Assembly (NCBI GenBank): GCA_037893245.1
Contig: JBAIAA010000451.1
Location: 372,001 to 436,000 of the forward strand
Length of the DNA: 64,000 bases
Origin: Crossaster papposus
Taxonomy: Eukaryota > Echinodermata > Asteroidea > Velatida > Solasteridae
Direction of reading: 5' to 3'
Below, in pieces: positions 1 through 10,723 of the stretch. The number at the start of each line of letters is the position of its first letter. Within the stretch, counting starts at the first letter, position 1. The notes beneath the pieces were generated by a model. The model did no database searches. It was not told the origin of the DNA and saw only the letters and a program-made list of their open reading frames with translations. The translations under genes and the position numbers were made by a program.

Positions 1-465
1 AGGTCCGGATCCACGGTAAGAAATAGGGAAGTAGAAGTTGGTCACTTAATAGGTTTTCCCGTGCAAGTTCGTTAGAAAAGCATTGAAATTCGTTTTTGAA
101 TGTAAAGCGATTTTAGTCATGGTGCCAATTCTGTCGATTTCGAACTCTAGATTTCATTGTAGAATTGTTTACCCCTTTTTCCTTTTTTCCCCTACATTCT
201 TCCATGTGTTAATTTGTCTAGTTAAGTTTTAAGACAAATGGAAACTATGTGTAATTGTTGATCTTTTAAATGTTGTAAACTCATTTCTGACATTGTCCAT
301 TTCCATTGTCCATAGAAAGCAAAAGCAGACCCCGCTGATCGGGCATAACTCGATATACAGTGAAAGTGGACCTTGTGTTACTAAGTTAAAGTAACACAAC
401 GCTACGCGTAAGGTCTTGTTGTACTCCGTGTGCACAAATCAAAATTAATGTAATATTAGGTATAG
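1..465. other. Unassigned AT-rich DNA
   Basis: I see no gene, RNA or recognised repeat here. Reading frames are short and carry no known motif. Confidence 0.5.
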
Positions 466-798
466 GAGAATACACGAGAAAGTGTGGATTCGTAATTACG
501 AATTCACTCGTAAATTACGAATCCACACTTACAAGTGTATTCTCTGACTTGAACCATTGAGTCAAAAGAAGTATTGTTATTAACTACCCAGTTGACTGGA
601 GATGAAAAGGCAAGCGTGTATCGTGGCAATAGACTTAATTTACATAAATGGAGGTTCTCGAGGCTCTTACGTAATCAAGCTCTGGATTAGGGTTGAGGAA
701 GAATAACCATGGATTCGTAATTGTTAAATATGTAGGCAAGATAAAAACCGTTCCGAATCCACACTTTACTAAAGATTCGTAGATACGAATCCACACTG
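466..798. repeat. Hairpin plus scattered copies of an ATTCG...CGAATCCACACT motif
   Basis: Positions 466-544 form a nearly perfect hairpin: GAGAATACAC at 466-475 pairs with GTGTATTCTC at 535-544, and AGTGTGGATTCGTAATT pairs with AATTACGAATCCACACT. The same inverted motif returns more loosely at about 712-765 and 771-798. It looks like a tiny foldback element with decayed neighbours; the family is unknown to me. Confidence 0.6.
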
Positions 799-870
799 TC
801 TTTTAACAACAGAGTGACGTCATAAAAGCAATGGTTTAATAAGGGAATGCAAAATGTGGTTGGCCAGTTG

Positions 871-1104
871 TAAAGGTAGGATACATCATTGGTAATTGCT
901 TGAGTTATCACGAATGGGTGGATTTTTTTGGGGGGGGGTGTATTTTATTGTAAAATATCGTTTAACTGACCTGTCCGAAGTTTTACAATCATGGATGCCG
1001 AGGGAAAAAAGAAGAAAACCAGCATTCGTTTTTAACCGGCGTCAGGCTATCGTGATTTGTTTTAAATAATAAGTAAGATATTTCTGCATGTCTCCTACCT
1101 TTAA
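871..1104 (+). mobile_element. MITE family B, copy 1 (internally deleted)
   Basis: The left end reads AGGTAGGATACATCATTGG and the right end CTCCTACCT followed by TTAA at 1101-1104. Full-length copies are about 380-410 bp. This one lacks the central CGATCGCC hairpin and the block after it. The left TTAA has decayed. Seven copies of B lie in the window. Confidence 0.75.
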
Positions 1105-1254
1105 ACAAGTATGTTTAAAACCGGCCCATATGCCTTGACGCACCATAATGGGGTAAGAGGCGACGCACAATGCATTTTACTATATGCCACAAATTTTACC
1201 TGGCCGAATTGGACTAATATTAATTTATTTTAAAGTGAACAAAGAAATTGGGAA

Positions 1255-1330
1255 GGCGGGACTCGAACCTGCGACCTACGTTTTTTTACTCAGATTTCCC
1301 ACGAGTATAAAAAGGCCGTTGCCTTATATT
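1255..1330 (-). mobile_element. tRNA-like SINE head fragment
   Basis: On the minus strand, GGTTCGAGTCC is a perfect RNA polymerase III B box inside a T-arm-like context (GCAGGTTCGAGTCCCGC). No complete tRNA cloverleaf surrounds it, so I read it as a tRNA-derived SINE fragment rather than a tRNA gene. Confidence 0.4.
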
Positions 1331-1517
1331 TCTTTACCCTTTTGAAAATAACTCAATTTTGAAGACAGAGGCCTAATAAAGTAAGAAGGCAATTAAATGA
1401 CTTTGTATTGAGATAACACAGACACAACCTTGAAATACAAAAAGGAAACCACAATGTCTAGAAGAAAAAGCCGCAGAGTTGCAGATAGGTCAGACGACTG
1501 ATATACTACACTAGGAA

Positions 1518-1665
1518 AGGGCATGGTGTGATTTTGCATTCAAAGTGGACACGGTCCTTAGCAGGATGAGATTTAAAAAAAAAAAAATCTAAATTCACAT
1601 CCTTAGTTCAAATTCACATCCTGGGTTAAGTCGTCAAATTCAAATCCACCAGATTCACATCCACT
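1518..1665 (+). mobile_element. Foldback family Q, left half
   Basis: The left end (GGGCATGGTGTGATTTTGCA, then a stretch reading GTGGACACGG) matches the left end of the complete Q copy at 49088-49732. Runs of TTCACATCC follow. The right arm is missing; the sequence runs straight into a family C element at a TTAA. Confidence 0.6.
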
Positions 1666-2008
1666 TTAAGGGATCGTATACGTTTGGTAATTACTCAAAA
1701 AATTGATGGCAATAAAAACCTACTTGTATGGTAAGAAGTACAGCAGCTTTGGATAGTATGATGCATTTTTTGAAACTGTTCACTTTGAAGTACTGCGGTT
1801 ATGGAAAAAGATATCACTTTTTATCCAAAAAGAATTGAATCTGAGAAGCGTTACTGCAGTGACGTTTCTCAGATTGTGTATTCCAACGCAGATTATTCTT
1901 CCTGCGTGGACATAACCGCTCCAGATTTTCGGCAATATCTCAAAATCGCTACCATATGAATGAAACAAACAGTGGGTTCCAATTACCAAACGTATACGAT
2001 CCCTTTAA
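1666..2008 (+). mobile_element. MITE family C, copy 1
   Basis: Flanked by TTAA at 1666-1669 and 2005-2008. The ends are GGGATCGTATACGTTTGGTA and its reverse complement. A conserved interior block includes CTGCGTGGACATAACCGCTC. Lacks the TATATC stretch near the right end that longer copies carry. Non-coding. Confidence 0.8.
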
Positions 2009-2405
2009 TCCAGGATGGGAAGACAGATTTGAAAAATAATATCAAACTTGAATTTGTGTGATATTTTATTATTCTCACAAACATGTAATCATATAAACGA
2101 TCCGCCAAAGTTGGTCTAAAATTATCAAAGTTACCCAGTGTTACGATACCTGTGGGCCCTATTAGGGAAATGTTCATACAAAATATTATGATGTCATTTA
2201 CACTTTTTTCCCATTGCCTTGCACTACACTTCTGATTGGAGTTCATTACATAAACCGCACATTGTAGCGCGTGAGACGACAACAGTACGATCTTTGTTCC
2301 GGGCCCGAGCGAACCTGACAGCGGAATTTGGATTAGGGGCTCGGCCGTCTCTGACGGCGTTCTAACGGTATCAATAACAGTCGTCACCCGCCGCGCCGGT
2401 CCTTT
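2009..2405. other. Unassigned stretch
   Basis: No gene or repeat recognised. A minus-strand frame of 134 codons crosses it but shows no motif and partly covers the family C end, so I do not call it. Confidence 0.4.
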
Positions 2406-3137
2406 TTAAAGGTAGAATATACATTTTGCAGCTATCCAAAAAGTAACAAACCAAAATACTGTTAACAAACTAAACTTACTTGTTGTAAATATATTAATGA
2501 TTCTAAACTCCCTGTGAAATTATTCCTTCTGGCATGCTGTCATTTTAAAGAAAATAACAACAGAATTTAATTTCCAAAAATGCGTTTCAGAGACGCACTT
2601 TTGAAAATGCCCGCTAATACTAGTTTGCGTAAGCGTTCCAACGACGCACGGCTCACGCGTGGGCACTACTATTGGTCTGTTCGGAGCGTGACGCGCGAGT
2701 ATACGGCTGGACGAAAACGCGCCCTGAAATTTGAACTGAAATCAAAATCGTATAATATTTTTTTTCTCAGAATATGCAGCTAAAAACTTCATCAGGGGCC
2801 AATTTCACGGAGCTGCTAAGCACAAAAATTTGCTTAGCACAAAAAAGTCTTGCTCATTAAAAACAAGTTATCAGCCAAAATTCTACGTGTTTTTTCATGC
2901 TAAGCAAAAAACCAGCTGATTATCAATCAAAAACAATAAAGATAACGTAAAAATTTAGTCTGTAACCTTGTTTTTACCAAGGACAAATTTTCATGCTAAG
3001 CAAATTTTTGTGCTTAGCAGCTTCGTGAAATTGGCCCCAGGTTGTTTGTCAAGCACCTTTCTTTACATTTTGAAATGTTTTGCTGCTTCAATCGATAAAA
3101 ATGCACAACTTAACAAAATGGTATGGTTTCCCTTTAA
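2406..3137 (+). mobile_element. MITE family E, copy 1, interrupted by an A element
   Basis: Begins TTAA at 2406 followed by AGGTAGAATATAC and ends at a TTAA (3134-3137) preceded by GGTTTCCC. It carries a short palindrome, GCGTTTCAGAGACGC. Family A is inserted at 2796-3037. Without that insert it is about 490 bp, close to the ~540 bp second copy at 27240-27777. The final TTAA is shared with the next element. Confidence 0.7.
2796..3037 (+). mobile_element. MITE family A, copy 1
   Basis: Terminal inverted repeats of about 40 bp start GGGCCAATTTCACGGAGCTG and include TGCTTAGCA. CAG flanks the element directly on both sides (2793-2795, 3038-3040), consistent with a 3-bp target duplication. Length 242 bp, no coding capacity. 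It sits inside an E element. Confidence 0.85.
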
Positions 3138-3530
3138 AGGGATCGTATACGTTTGGTAATTAGAACCCACTGTTTGTTTCAATCCTATATAGTTATAGAT
3201 ATATACCATAAAAATAAACCTGTAAAAAGTTCATTTCAAAATGTGGTAGCGATTTTGAGATATTGCCGAAAATCTGGAGCAGTTATGTCCACGCAGAAAG
3301 AATAATCTGCATTGGAATATACAATCTGAGAAACGTCACTGCAGTAACGCTTCTCAGATTCAAATTTTTGGGGATAAAAGGTGATATATTTTTCCATAAC
3401 CGCAAGTACTTCGAAGTGAACAGTTTCTAAAAATGCATTATACTATCCAAAGCTGCTGTACTTCTTACCAAGTAAGTTTGTATTGCCATTAATTTTTGGA
3501 GTACTTACCAAACGTATACGATCCCTTTAA
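3134..3530 (-). mobile_element. MITE family C, copy 2
   Basis: A full-length copy of about 397 bp between TTAA at 3134-3137 and TTAA at 3527-3530, reverse to copy 1. Both TTAAs are shared with the neighbouring elements: E on the left and D on the right. Confidence 0.85.
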
Positions 3531-3928
3531 AGGTAGTATACAACATTTGCAAACATAACTAAAACAAACAACTGAATTATTATGAAATACCTTACTTGAC
3601 TGTAAGTGAATAACAGTCTCAAGCATCCTGTTAAATCTTGGCACCTGATGTGATTTGGTTATCAAGAAAAGTAGATTTTTGTGTCAATTTCAAACGATTG
3701 CCGAACGCCAATCGTTGTAAAAAACCTGACTATTTTCCAACACTGCCCTAAATGTATTGAATTCGTCTGAAGTCAAGGAACTAGACTGCAAGAACAGCAC
3801 TTTTTGTGTAGTTTTCCAGCTTCTATGAACACAAACAGGTGAGCGTCACAATATTTACTATAAAATATGAATCTCCTAACACATCCATTTTCGAAAATTA
3901 CCGCAAAAGCAAACGACACTTCCTTTAA
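3527..3928 (+). mobile_element. MITE family D, copy 1
   Basis: Between TTAA at 3527 and TTAA at 3925-3928. The left end is AGGTAGTATACAACATTTGC. The interior has the inverted pair GATTGCCG / CAATCGTTG and a GGAACTAGACTGCAAGAAC block found in the other D copies. About 400 bp, non-coding. Confidence 0.8.
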
Positions 3929-5329
3929 TACTTCTCTCATTAATGTGAGACTGAAGCCTTTCGGAGTGTGGTTGGATCAATTTCTTATAGTAAATGCAGG
4001 ACATTGCCTGCAGGCAAATACATCATTGCCAACGGCTGTTTAGTGAATCATTCCTCTCAGTGCTACAATAAAGGAAATATTGTACAAAAGAAATAGGGAA
4101 AGTAGTCTGGTTTCCTGACCTGTCAACACCCTGACGTCTAAATTGTAGGCCATTTGTTGTTCACCTTGCAACTATCTTACTCCCGGAAACACCAGACCAT
4201 CGCAAACGTTAACGATACCCGATTGTCAATGGAACGTATATTTTGGAAAGGTTCAGACGTTTTTAGAAACGGGGGAATTCTTCTCGTTTTGGTCACGTGA
4301 CATTGGCAGCTGCCTGATCTGTTCCCTTGTGGTTTGTTTGTGATCTAAGACTCATCTGATAGTCAGAATCGTTTGGTCTAGAAACCGAACAAAATTGGTA
4401 ACGCTTGTCTGCATGGGATGCGCCGCTTAGACTCTAAATGCACAGTATAATAAAGTGTACCTTGATAGTTTGCAATTTTTGCGTATTTTCGTTTCGTGAA
4501 AGGCTTATGCCTATATAGGGGTGCACTACATAGGGGTGCACTACCCTAATTGAAGGGAGAATTTATACGCAGTTTCATTAGCATGAAATGTGCCCCCCCC
4601 CCCCCCCCCCCCCCCACAGTTTCTTTTGAAAAAGGAGGCCGTTTGGTAAACAAAATGGTGGGATTGTGTAAATATAGCATGGGGTCAAAAAATGAGTCCT
4701 AATTGCCCTAGAACGTGGAGGGATGCCATTTGTAAAATGGCTGCTTGCAGGCTCGGGAAGTATCACATTTCGGGAGGTGAGTTTCTTTTGGTGTGAATAT
4801 TAAAAAATGTAATTGGCTAACCCACTAAAAATTGAAAAGAAATGGAAAGATAAAGACCAAGACAATAATCTGATTGTTGTTTGAGAAACCCCAGTGATGT
4901 CGGTGTGCATGAAACTTGGTCCTGAACATTGTTGATTTTACACTGTTTTCAATGAGACATGAATTAGGCTAGTGCACCCATAGGTACCAAACGAGAATCG
5001 AGTACTAAGAATGTTAATCTCGATTCCAGTCGCACGAGTCTCTTTTTATAACGTTGCTTTGAAAATGCGAGCTGTGGGACCTCATTTCCTTTGATGTGGA
5101 TCATCATTAACTCGTTATGCGTTCTATGCGGTGCCAGTCTCATGCTGGCAGCTTCGGCTCGTAATTCGATGGCTGTATTCACTTCTGGGAATACTTATAA
5201 GCGACTCGTGACCACGTCAGTTAATAACATAACAGGGTTTTTCTCTGGGTTTTTCTCTCAATGTTTTTAACATTCAGAGATTGCAAGAAACAGAGCGTGT
5301 AAGTTGACTTCGAGAACGTTTACAGAATA
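3929..5329. other. Unassigned region with a poly-C run and D-like scraps
   Basis: No convincing gene. About 4100-4210 resembles the interior of family D (AGTCTGGTTTCC). A small duplication, AGGGGTGCACTAC, lies at 4515-4545. A run of 23 C sits at 4593-4615. The rest is plain AT-rich sequence. Confidence 0.4.
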
Positions 5330-5480
5330 GGGATGAATTTCATGAAGCTGCTTAGCTTAGCACAAACAATTTTGTTTAGCACTAAACACATCTTGCTCAG
5401 TAAAAACGTACCACTGACATACTCGGGGAGCAGAAGCACTGAATCTCAGCACAAGCAGTATGTGCCAAACAGGTGATGGG
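5330..5480 (+). mobile_element. MITE family A, decayed left part
   Basis: GATGAATTTCATGAAGCTGC followed by TTAGCACAAACAATTTTG and CTTGCTCAGTAAAAACGTACC matches the left half of family A. The right half is absent or unrecognisable. Confidence 0.55.
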
Positions 5481-5537
5481 TTTGCGCCTTTGATAACAAT
5501 TGGAATTTGGTTCACATTCAAAGAATATCATGAGGAA

Positions 5538-5778
5538 GATATGTGACACGATCAAGCGGAATGAGTCGGATGTCGGGGAATCCCAAAAATGTTTTAATCA
5601 CAACTGTGTTCTTCGTTGGTTTTTTAAACAAATTTACATAACTCGACAACAAAACATAGTATCAACATGGGGTTTTCAGTTTTTAAAACGTACAGATGCC
5701 CTCTTTGAAACTACATGAAACTCGTTTGTTGACCGGGGCCGACATCCGATTCATTCCGCTTGATCGTGTCACATATGT
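5538..5778. repeat. Inverted repeat with ~42-bp arms
   Basis: The left arm starts ATATGTGACACGATCAAGCG and runs on through GGATGTCGGGG. It is repeated in reverse complement at about 5733-5778, with a loop of about 155 bp. Probably a foldback element; I see no other copy in the window. Confidence 0.65.
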
Positions 5779-5819
5779 GAAAAAAATATATATAAATAGA
5801 ATAACAAGCAATTTACACC

Positions 5820-5935
5820 ATTTTCCAAATGGCTACATTGGTTGTTATTCTACTTATATTTTTTACCAAATATTTTGTTCATGACATACTCTGATTGTAT
5901 CATGCTTGTATCATCAAAGGCACTAATTCCCCCAT
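5820..5935 (-). mobile_element. Family H end fragment
   Basis: ATGCTTGTATCATCAAAGGC followed by ACTAATTCCCC mirrors the left end of the H copy at 38340-38690. Only one end is present. Confidence 0.4.
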
Positions 5936-7110
5936 TATTTTCCCTGTCTGCCCCATCTGAGAATGTTGGAACCTCTTCATCTCTTAACACCGGCTCGTAC
6001 CTGCCCATGGCATACCTCAAGCGACTATATCTATAGGGTGTAGGGTTGTAAATAGGCCCAAAATTGCTTGCGCCGACCAGATCACATTTTGCATGCCCAG
6101 GAAATAATTTTCTAAAGAGCATTTTGAGAGCCATGCATTTAAAGGATTGTACAAATACAGTGTACCACCTCGGCCCGGGAGTGTGAGCTTCTAATTCTGA
6201 GCATTTGGGATGAATCTGGCCCTGGAATTGGCACTACTTGGCTCTTGAGCGAGAGGGTATTTTTTTTTCAAAATGGACGCTCTGCAGATTGGGCTTCAAA
6301 ACTAGTTTTAGGGGTGTTCTCCTTTGGAGGGAAATATCACCCAAAAGTTATCAGATGACCCCACACAAATTTAAAAGAAAATTAAAGATGGTGAAATAAG
6401 CTTCATTTTGGTGTATAGTTTAGTCACCTTGGAGAGTTGTGAGTATTTTCCCCAATTTTTTTAAGTTGGGGTATTTAACATTGTTGTATATGGACTTTAT
6501 TTTGATGTGCGCAACCCTATAGCTCAGATATGCCTTGACCAATCTCCAAACGAGGTCAAAGTCTTATCAAGTGTAGGGGAGGGGGGAGGGGGGGGGGGGG
6601 GGGGGCGATTGGAAGGGGGAGGGGGTCGGATATTGCTATACAACAGGGTGCCCCTGGCCATGAATATACGGCGTGTTTATGGGGCAGGCTCCATCTCTCC
6701 CCCTCTCTCTATAACCCGGTTCAACTTAGCTGCTTATTCTCCCAAATTCGAAGGTTCCTCCGCGACCCATGATTGGGCTTCCTGTCGGGCCGAAGAATAA
6801 CACAACACCGAAAATAGAACGACCTGCACGGGTAGAGCGCGGGGCTCGAGGCTCGGGTCGGGGGCTCGGGGGCTCAGGGACCGTTCGCTGGGTATAGAAG
6901 CATTCGCTCTCTTCATTTTGATTGTAGCCTAGCGATTCCACAGTTCTTGCCGTATAAGGTAGACGTAATATTCTTTAGAATGAATATTTTGTTGTGTCTA
7001 AATGAGACAGAACTGCATGGACATAGGTTGAAATGTTTGGTTTTTTTAAGCATGTTGAAATACGGGTGTTTTTTTCAAGCATTTCACCCTATTAAACAGA
7101 TTAGTTAAAA
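5936..7110. other. Unassigned region with G-rich tract
   Basis: No gene recognised. The stretch 6568-6640 is extremely G-rich, including 18 G at 6588-6605, and could form G-quadruplexes. 6830-6880 carries GGCTCGG repeats. Open frames here come from low-complexity sequence. Confidence 0.4.
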
Positions 7111-7117
7111 ATAACTA

Positions 7118-7315
7118 CTTGCCTTGTAGTGTCTAACCAATATATTGGTCGATTTTAACTAAAATATTGGTTATTTTGACCAATATTTGTGTTAGAACGA
7201 CTAATATCATTGGTTATTTCGACCACTTTTTTTGGATACAATTGACAAATATCGTTAGTTAAACACACACATCTAACAATCAGTTGGTTATTTCAACCAT
7301 TCTGTTTTTAGGATG
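7118..7315. repeat. Degenerate tandem repeat of an ATTGGTTATTTyrACCA motif
   Basis: At least five loose copies of a palindromic unit (ACCAATATATTGGT, TTGGTTATTTTGACCAATAT, TTGGTTATTTCGACCA, TTGGTTATTTCAACCA) lie about 35-50 bp apart. No coding content. Family unknown. Confidence 0.5.
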
Positions 7316-7639
7316 TACTAAAGAGAATAATATTCTACTTACAATACTCATTGGGCTAAATACATAACGAAATAGCAATTGCTTATTTGCTTCCAGGAAA
7401 CAAGCTTTTGCTTTTGCTTAAAAGTAGACGCTTTTGCTTGATAGCAATTTTCTTATTTTGTATGCAAATGTTGAGAAAAGTTAAGCTTGTTTAAAATATG
7501 CATTCTCCAACATGCCGCCAAAGTTTCGAGTTATAGATCACATCAATAATACAAAAACACAATTCGCACATGTGAAAAGGCCATTGAAAACATTGAAAAC
7601 ACTTCTATTCCAAAAAAAAAATTACTATTTCTTTACAAA

Positions 7640-7822
7640 TATAGTGTCCGGCAATCGTTGGAAATTGACACAAAATTCTACTTTTTTTGAAAGCCACAGC
7701 ACACGAGATGTTGTGATTTCACAGGATGCTTGAGACTGTTATTCACTTAGTCATGTAATGTATTATATAATAATTCCGTTTTTTAAAAATATGTTTGCAA
7801 ATGGTGTATATACTACCTTTAA
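7640..7822 (-). mobile_element. MITE family D, copy 2 (partial)
   Basis: Carries the D end ATGGTGTATATACTACCT followed by TTAA at 7819-7822 and the block GGCAATCGTTGGAAATTGAC. The other end is missing. Confidence 0.65.
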
Positions 7823-7972
7823 AAACGAATTTGAACCATTTTCTTATACGAACTAGATCGAGAAAACCTAAAGAAGCTCCTAATTACCTTTCCGGTTTGA
7901 ATTCATGGATAATAATGGTATAATTGGTGTCGTTTCCTTTGTTGGGATTTATTAGACAAGATTGTTTCTTGC

Positions 7973-8037
7973 AACGTTAATTTCATCTGACTGAAAGAGG
8001 CTGCAACGTTAATTTCATCGGACTGAAAGAGCCTGAT
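7973..8037. repeat. Two-copy tandem duplication (~33 bp)
   Basis: GCAACGTTAATTTCATC, then GGACTGAAAGAG or TGACTGAAAGAG, occurs twice in direct succession with few differences. Confidence 0.7.
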
Positions 8038-8573
8038 TTGGCGTGGGTGCACGAAGCCCGCTGCTCTCCATTGGTTGCTACCTAAATCCCTCCTTTACTT
8101 TTCAGGACTTTAAAGCTTGTCGGCCTTATCGAGTGTTGATGTACAATCCATATTGCACCCCAGGGATAATCTTATTGAATTATCTCACGTCGGTCTCTGC
8201 GAGCCAACGAAAACTCTGTCCCGGACCGCATCACCCCCCCTATTCTCCTTCCCCTTTCCCCTCCCCTTTAACTTGTTTTAATCCAACTTGTGTTCAGCAC
8301 TTTTTCGCGGGCGAATTATCAAACGAGCCTTCCCATTGGTTGTTTCGCCACTGGCCAACGTGCATGTCATATCGGCTGGCGTTATGCTGTGTCCTGTTAT
8401 ATACTAGTCAGTTGCCCTGAGAGAAACACACGCGCAAGGAAGTTGTACCACAGCCGCTGATTCTTAACAGTCCCGGTCGACATTGCATGGAGTCCTAACA
8501 GATCCGCAACCAGCAAAGCCACCCTGGTTCGTTTACCCCGAGAAAAGAGAGAGCCCTAAACAAAAACGCCCCG

Positions 8574-8591
8574 ATGGATAAGCTTGTCAAG
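8574..8591 (+). CDS. Possible start codon and first coding exon (6 codons, MDKLVK)
   Basis: ATGG (G at +4) opens six codons, then a good 5' splice site AAG|GTATGT that misses the consensus at one position only. About 400 bp upstream is less AT-rich than the surroundings and free of repeats, as a promoter and 5' UTR might be. I cannot link it to a downstream exon or name a protein. Six codons are far too few to prove anything, and chance matches to ATG plus a donor are common. The reason to list it is the joint occurrence in one of the few repeat-free segments. Confidence 0.2.
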
Positions 8592-8599
8592 GTATGTTG

Positions 8600-9323
8600 T
8601 AAGTTTAAAACCCTTCCCGTTTTGTTTTTTGTTTTGTTTAACGAGACGCCGGCTACACGGGGTAACTTTCCCCCGCGATCAACCCGTGGGTTGGTTGAGA
8701 GTTGCAGGACCGTATACATCGCGGAGCGCGTGCGGTGATTCTCGGTGGTTATTGGTATAGTGTGATGGTGTTTTTCAGGCTGCGTTATTATGATTGTGCT
8801 ATGTGTCCACGGGATATCCTCTGCCCGCTTCCTGCGCAGCCTTTCCGTTATGATTGCAAGAACACACATGCACATGTACACGGCAGCCGAAACTTGTAAT
8901 ACAGGATACGTTATAATTGTCTAACCCATTGGTGTGTTTTTTGCGTGTGTGCTATATAATTCACAGCTTCAAGGAGTGCCCAGCCCTGGCTAATTTGTGT
9001 TAAGCCAGGGAACAATCAATAAGGGATTTTCTAAGATCCCGCTACTTGATCCGTAATGTCTTGACACATGTCTTGAGACAGGTGCTAGTTGAAGAGGGGA
9101 AATAGTTCATCAGAATGTATGTGATTATAGTTGTGCCATTGTGTACGATATACTGGCATTGAGAAGCCCTTTGTTTTGCTTGACGGGGATTAACAATTTT
9201 TACATTCGCTAATAATACATGTATTGCCAGAATATTTCACAGATTTGAAAAAGGTTGTAGCAAACTAACCAAAAACAAATTCGCAAGGAGAAACCCAAGT
9301 GTCAGAGTTGGTATTTTATTAAC
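8600..9323. other. Unassigned, possibly intronic
   Basis: No repeat family or gene recognised. If 8574-8591 is an exon, this would be the start of its first intron. Confidence 0.3.
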
Positions 9324-9331
9324 CCGAATTC

Positions 9332-9575
9332 CAGGGTTGTAGTCGAGTCCCTGCACGTCTGTTCACAAGTCGATTCGGGAAGCCAGTCACAAGTCCCTTC
9401 ATAAAGGCAGTCACAAGTAACTAGATGAACAATGACAAAGGACTGCTTTTGTCAAAGCTGATTTGAATAGCTTGTGATGTGAATTAGAACTGATGGTCTT
9501 GTGATGGACTTGCAGGGCCTTGCAGGGACTTACAGGGACTTACAGGGACTTGTGATGGACTTGACTACATCCCTG
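9332..9575 (+). mobile_element. hAT-like non-autonomous element J, copy 1, with perfect 8-bp TSD
   Basis: Ends are CAGGGTTGTAGTCGAGTCC and GGACTTGACTACATCCCTG, imperfect inverted repeats. CCGAATTC occurs directly on both sides (9324-9331 and 9576-9583), an 8-bp target duplication as hAT elements make. The interior is built of GGGACTTACA/GGGACTTGTGATG-like subrepeats. 244 bp, non-coding. Confidence 0.9.
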
Positions 9576-9583
9576 CCGAATTC

Positions 9584-10294
9584 GGTACATAAGTCTGGCG
9601 GTACCGACATCGAAAATGGAGAAAATTAGGGTCGTACTTCTGGATTTCAAGCAATGGCAGCTATCTTTCATTAGCAAGGAATAACTGTTACTATTAATCG
9701 AATGATTCCAACAGTATATAGCACTACATATAGCGGTAGTATCAATTCCATGATTATGTTCACTTCTTCGGCAATAGGGAAATCCATTATAAAGAAGTAC
9801 TTTATATAATATAACTGTAATCAGTGGCTAATGCAGTCATTTCGAAACGAGATTATAGGAATGAAATTTTAAAGAAATCGGTAATTTCAAAACATCTTTA
9901 TAGAACTATAGTTTAGAACACTAAACGAAAACTATAAGAAAGAGCTGTCCTTGTTTTATGGCGCATCGAAAGAGTGAACAATTACTCTTTTGGAGGTTTT
10001 TAAATAGTTATTTTCACTCTGAAAAACTCAGGTTTAATCGTTTTGGAGTGGTTTACACTACACTCGCTTTTCTTTTAGTGTGAGCTTAGTTTTAGAGCAA
10101 AGCTTCAATTTTGCATTGATTTCTCTTTATAATTTAAAATTTATCAACAGTTTTCACCTTAAGGGTGAAAATCTAGTAACCCCTTGACGCACTATAATAC
10201 TAGTACTGATGAAGCTGAATTCTGAATAACAATTTTTGTTTTTTTGTATTTCAAATGTGTTATCCCAAACAGCTGATTATGTTTTTTGAATAAG
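9584..10294. other. Unassigned AT-rich region
   Basis: No gene or repeat family recognised. Confidence 0.4.
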
Positions 10295-10723
10295 GCTAAA
10301 ACTGCTGCAAACTGCTTACTGGCTGGAATGACCAGCGGTCAATTTCATAGAGCTGCTAAGCACAAAAATGTGCTTAGCATGAAAATTTGTCCTTGGCAAA
10401 AACAAGGTTACAGACCAAATTTTCACGTGATCTTTATTGATTTTGATTGATAATCAGCTGGTTTTTGGCTTAGCATGAAAAACCCGTAGAATTTTGGCTG
10501 GTAACCTGTGTTAAATGAGCAAGACTATTGTTGTGCTAAGCAAATTTTTGTGCTTAGCAGCTCTATGAAATTGGCCTCTGAAATATACAAATCAAATAAG
10601 TTAAGAGGGCCTAATGTTTCGATCTTAAGAAGATCTTCTTCAGAGACTAAAAGAAGTCTCTGAAGTTTCTGAAGAAGATCTTGTTAAGATCGAAATATTA
10701 GGCCCTCTTAACTTATTTGATTA
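10295..10723. repeat. Repeat L, copy 1, with A inserted
   Basis: AACTGCTTACTGGCTGGAAT leads into an inverted repeat whose arms read AATCAAATAAGTTAAGAGGG and continue GCCTAAT..CGATCTTAA. The arms meet around 10650. An A element splits the left flank at 10336-10577. The copy at 35441-35652 lacks this insert and shows the empty site. Confidence 0.75.
10336..10577 (-). mobile_element. MITE family A, copy 2
   Basis: Length 242 bp, same as copy 1, opposite orientation. The flanks are CAG (10333-10335) and CTG (10578-10580). The matching site in repeat L at 35441-35652 reads GAATGACCTGAAATATAC with no insert, so the target trinucleotide was probably CTG. Confidence 0.85.
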
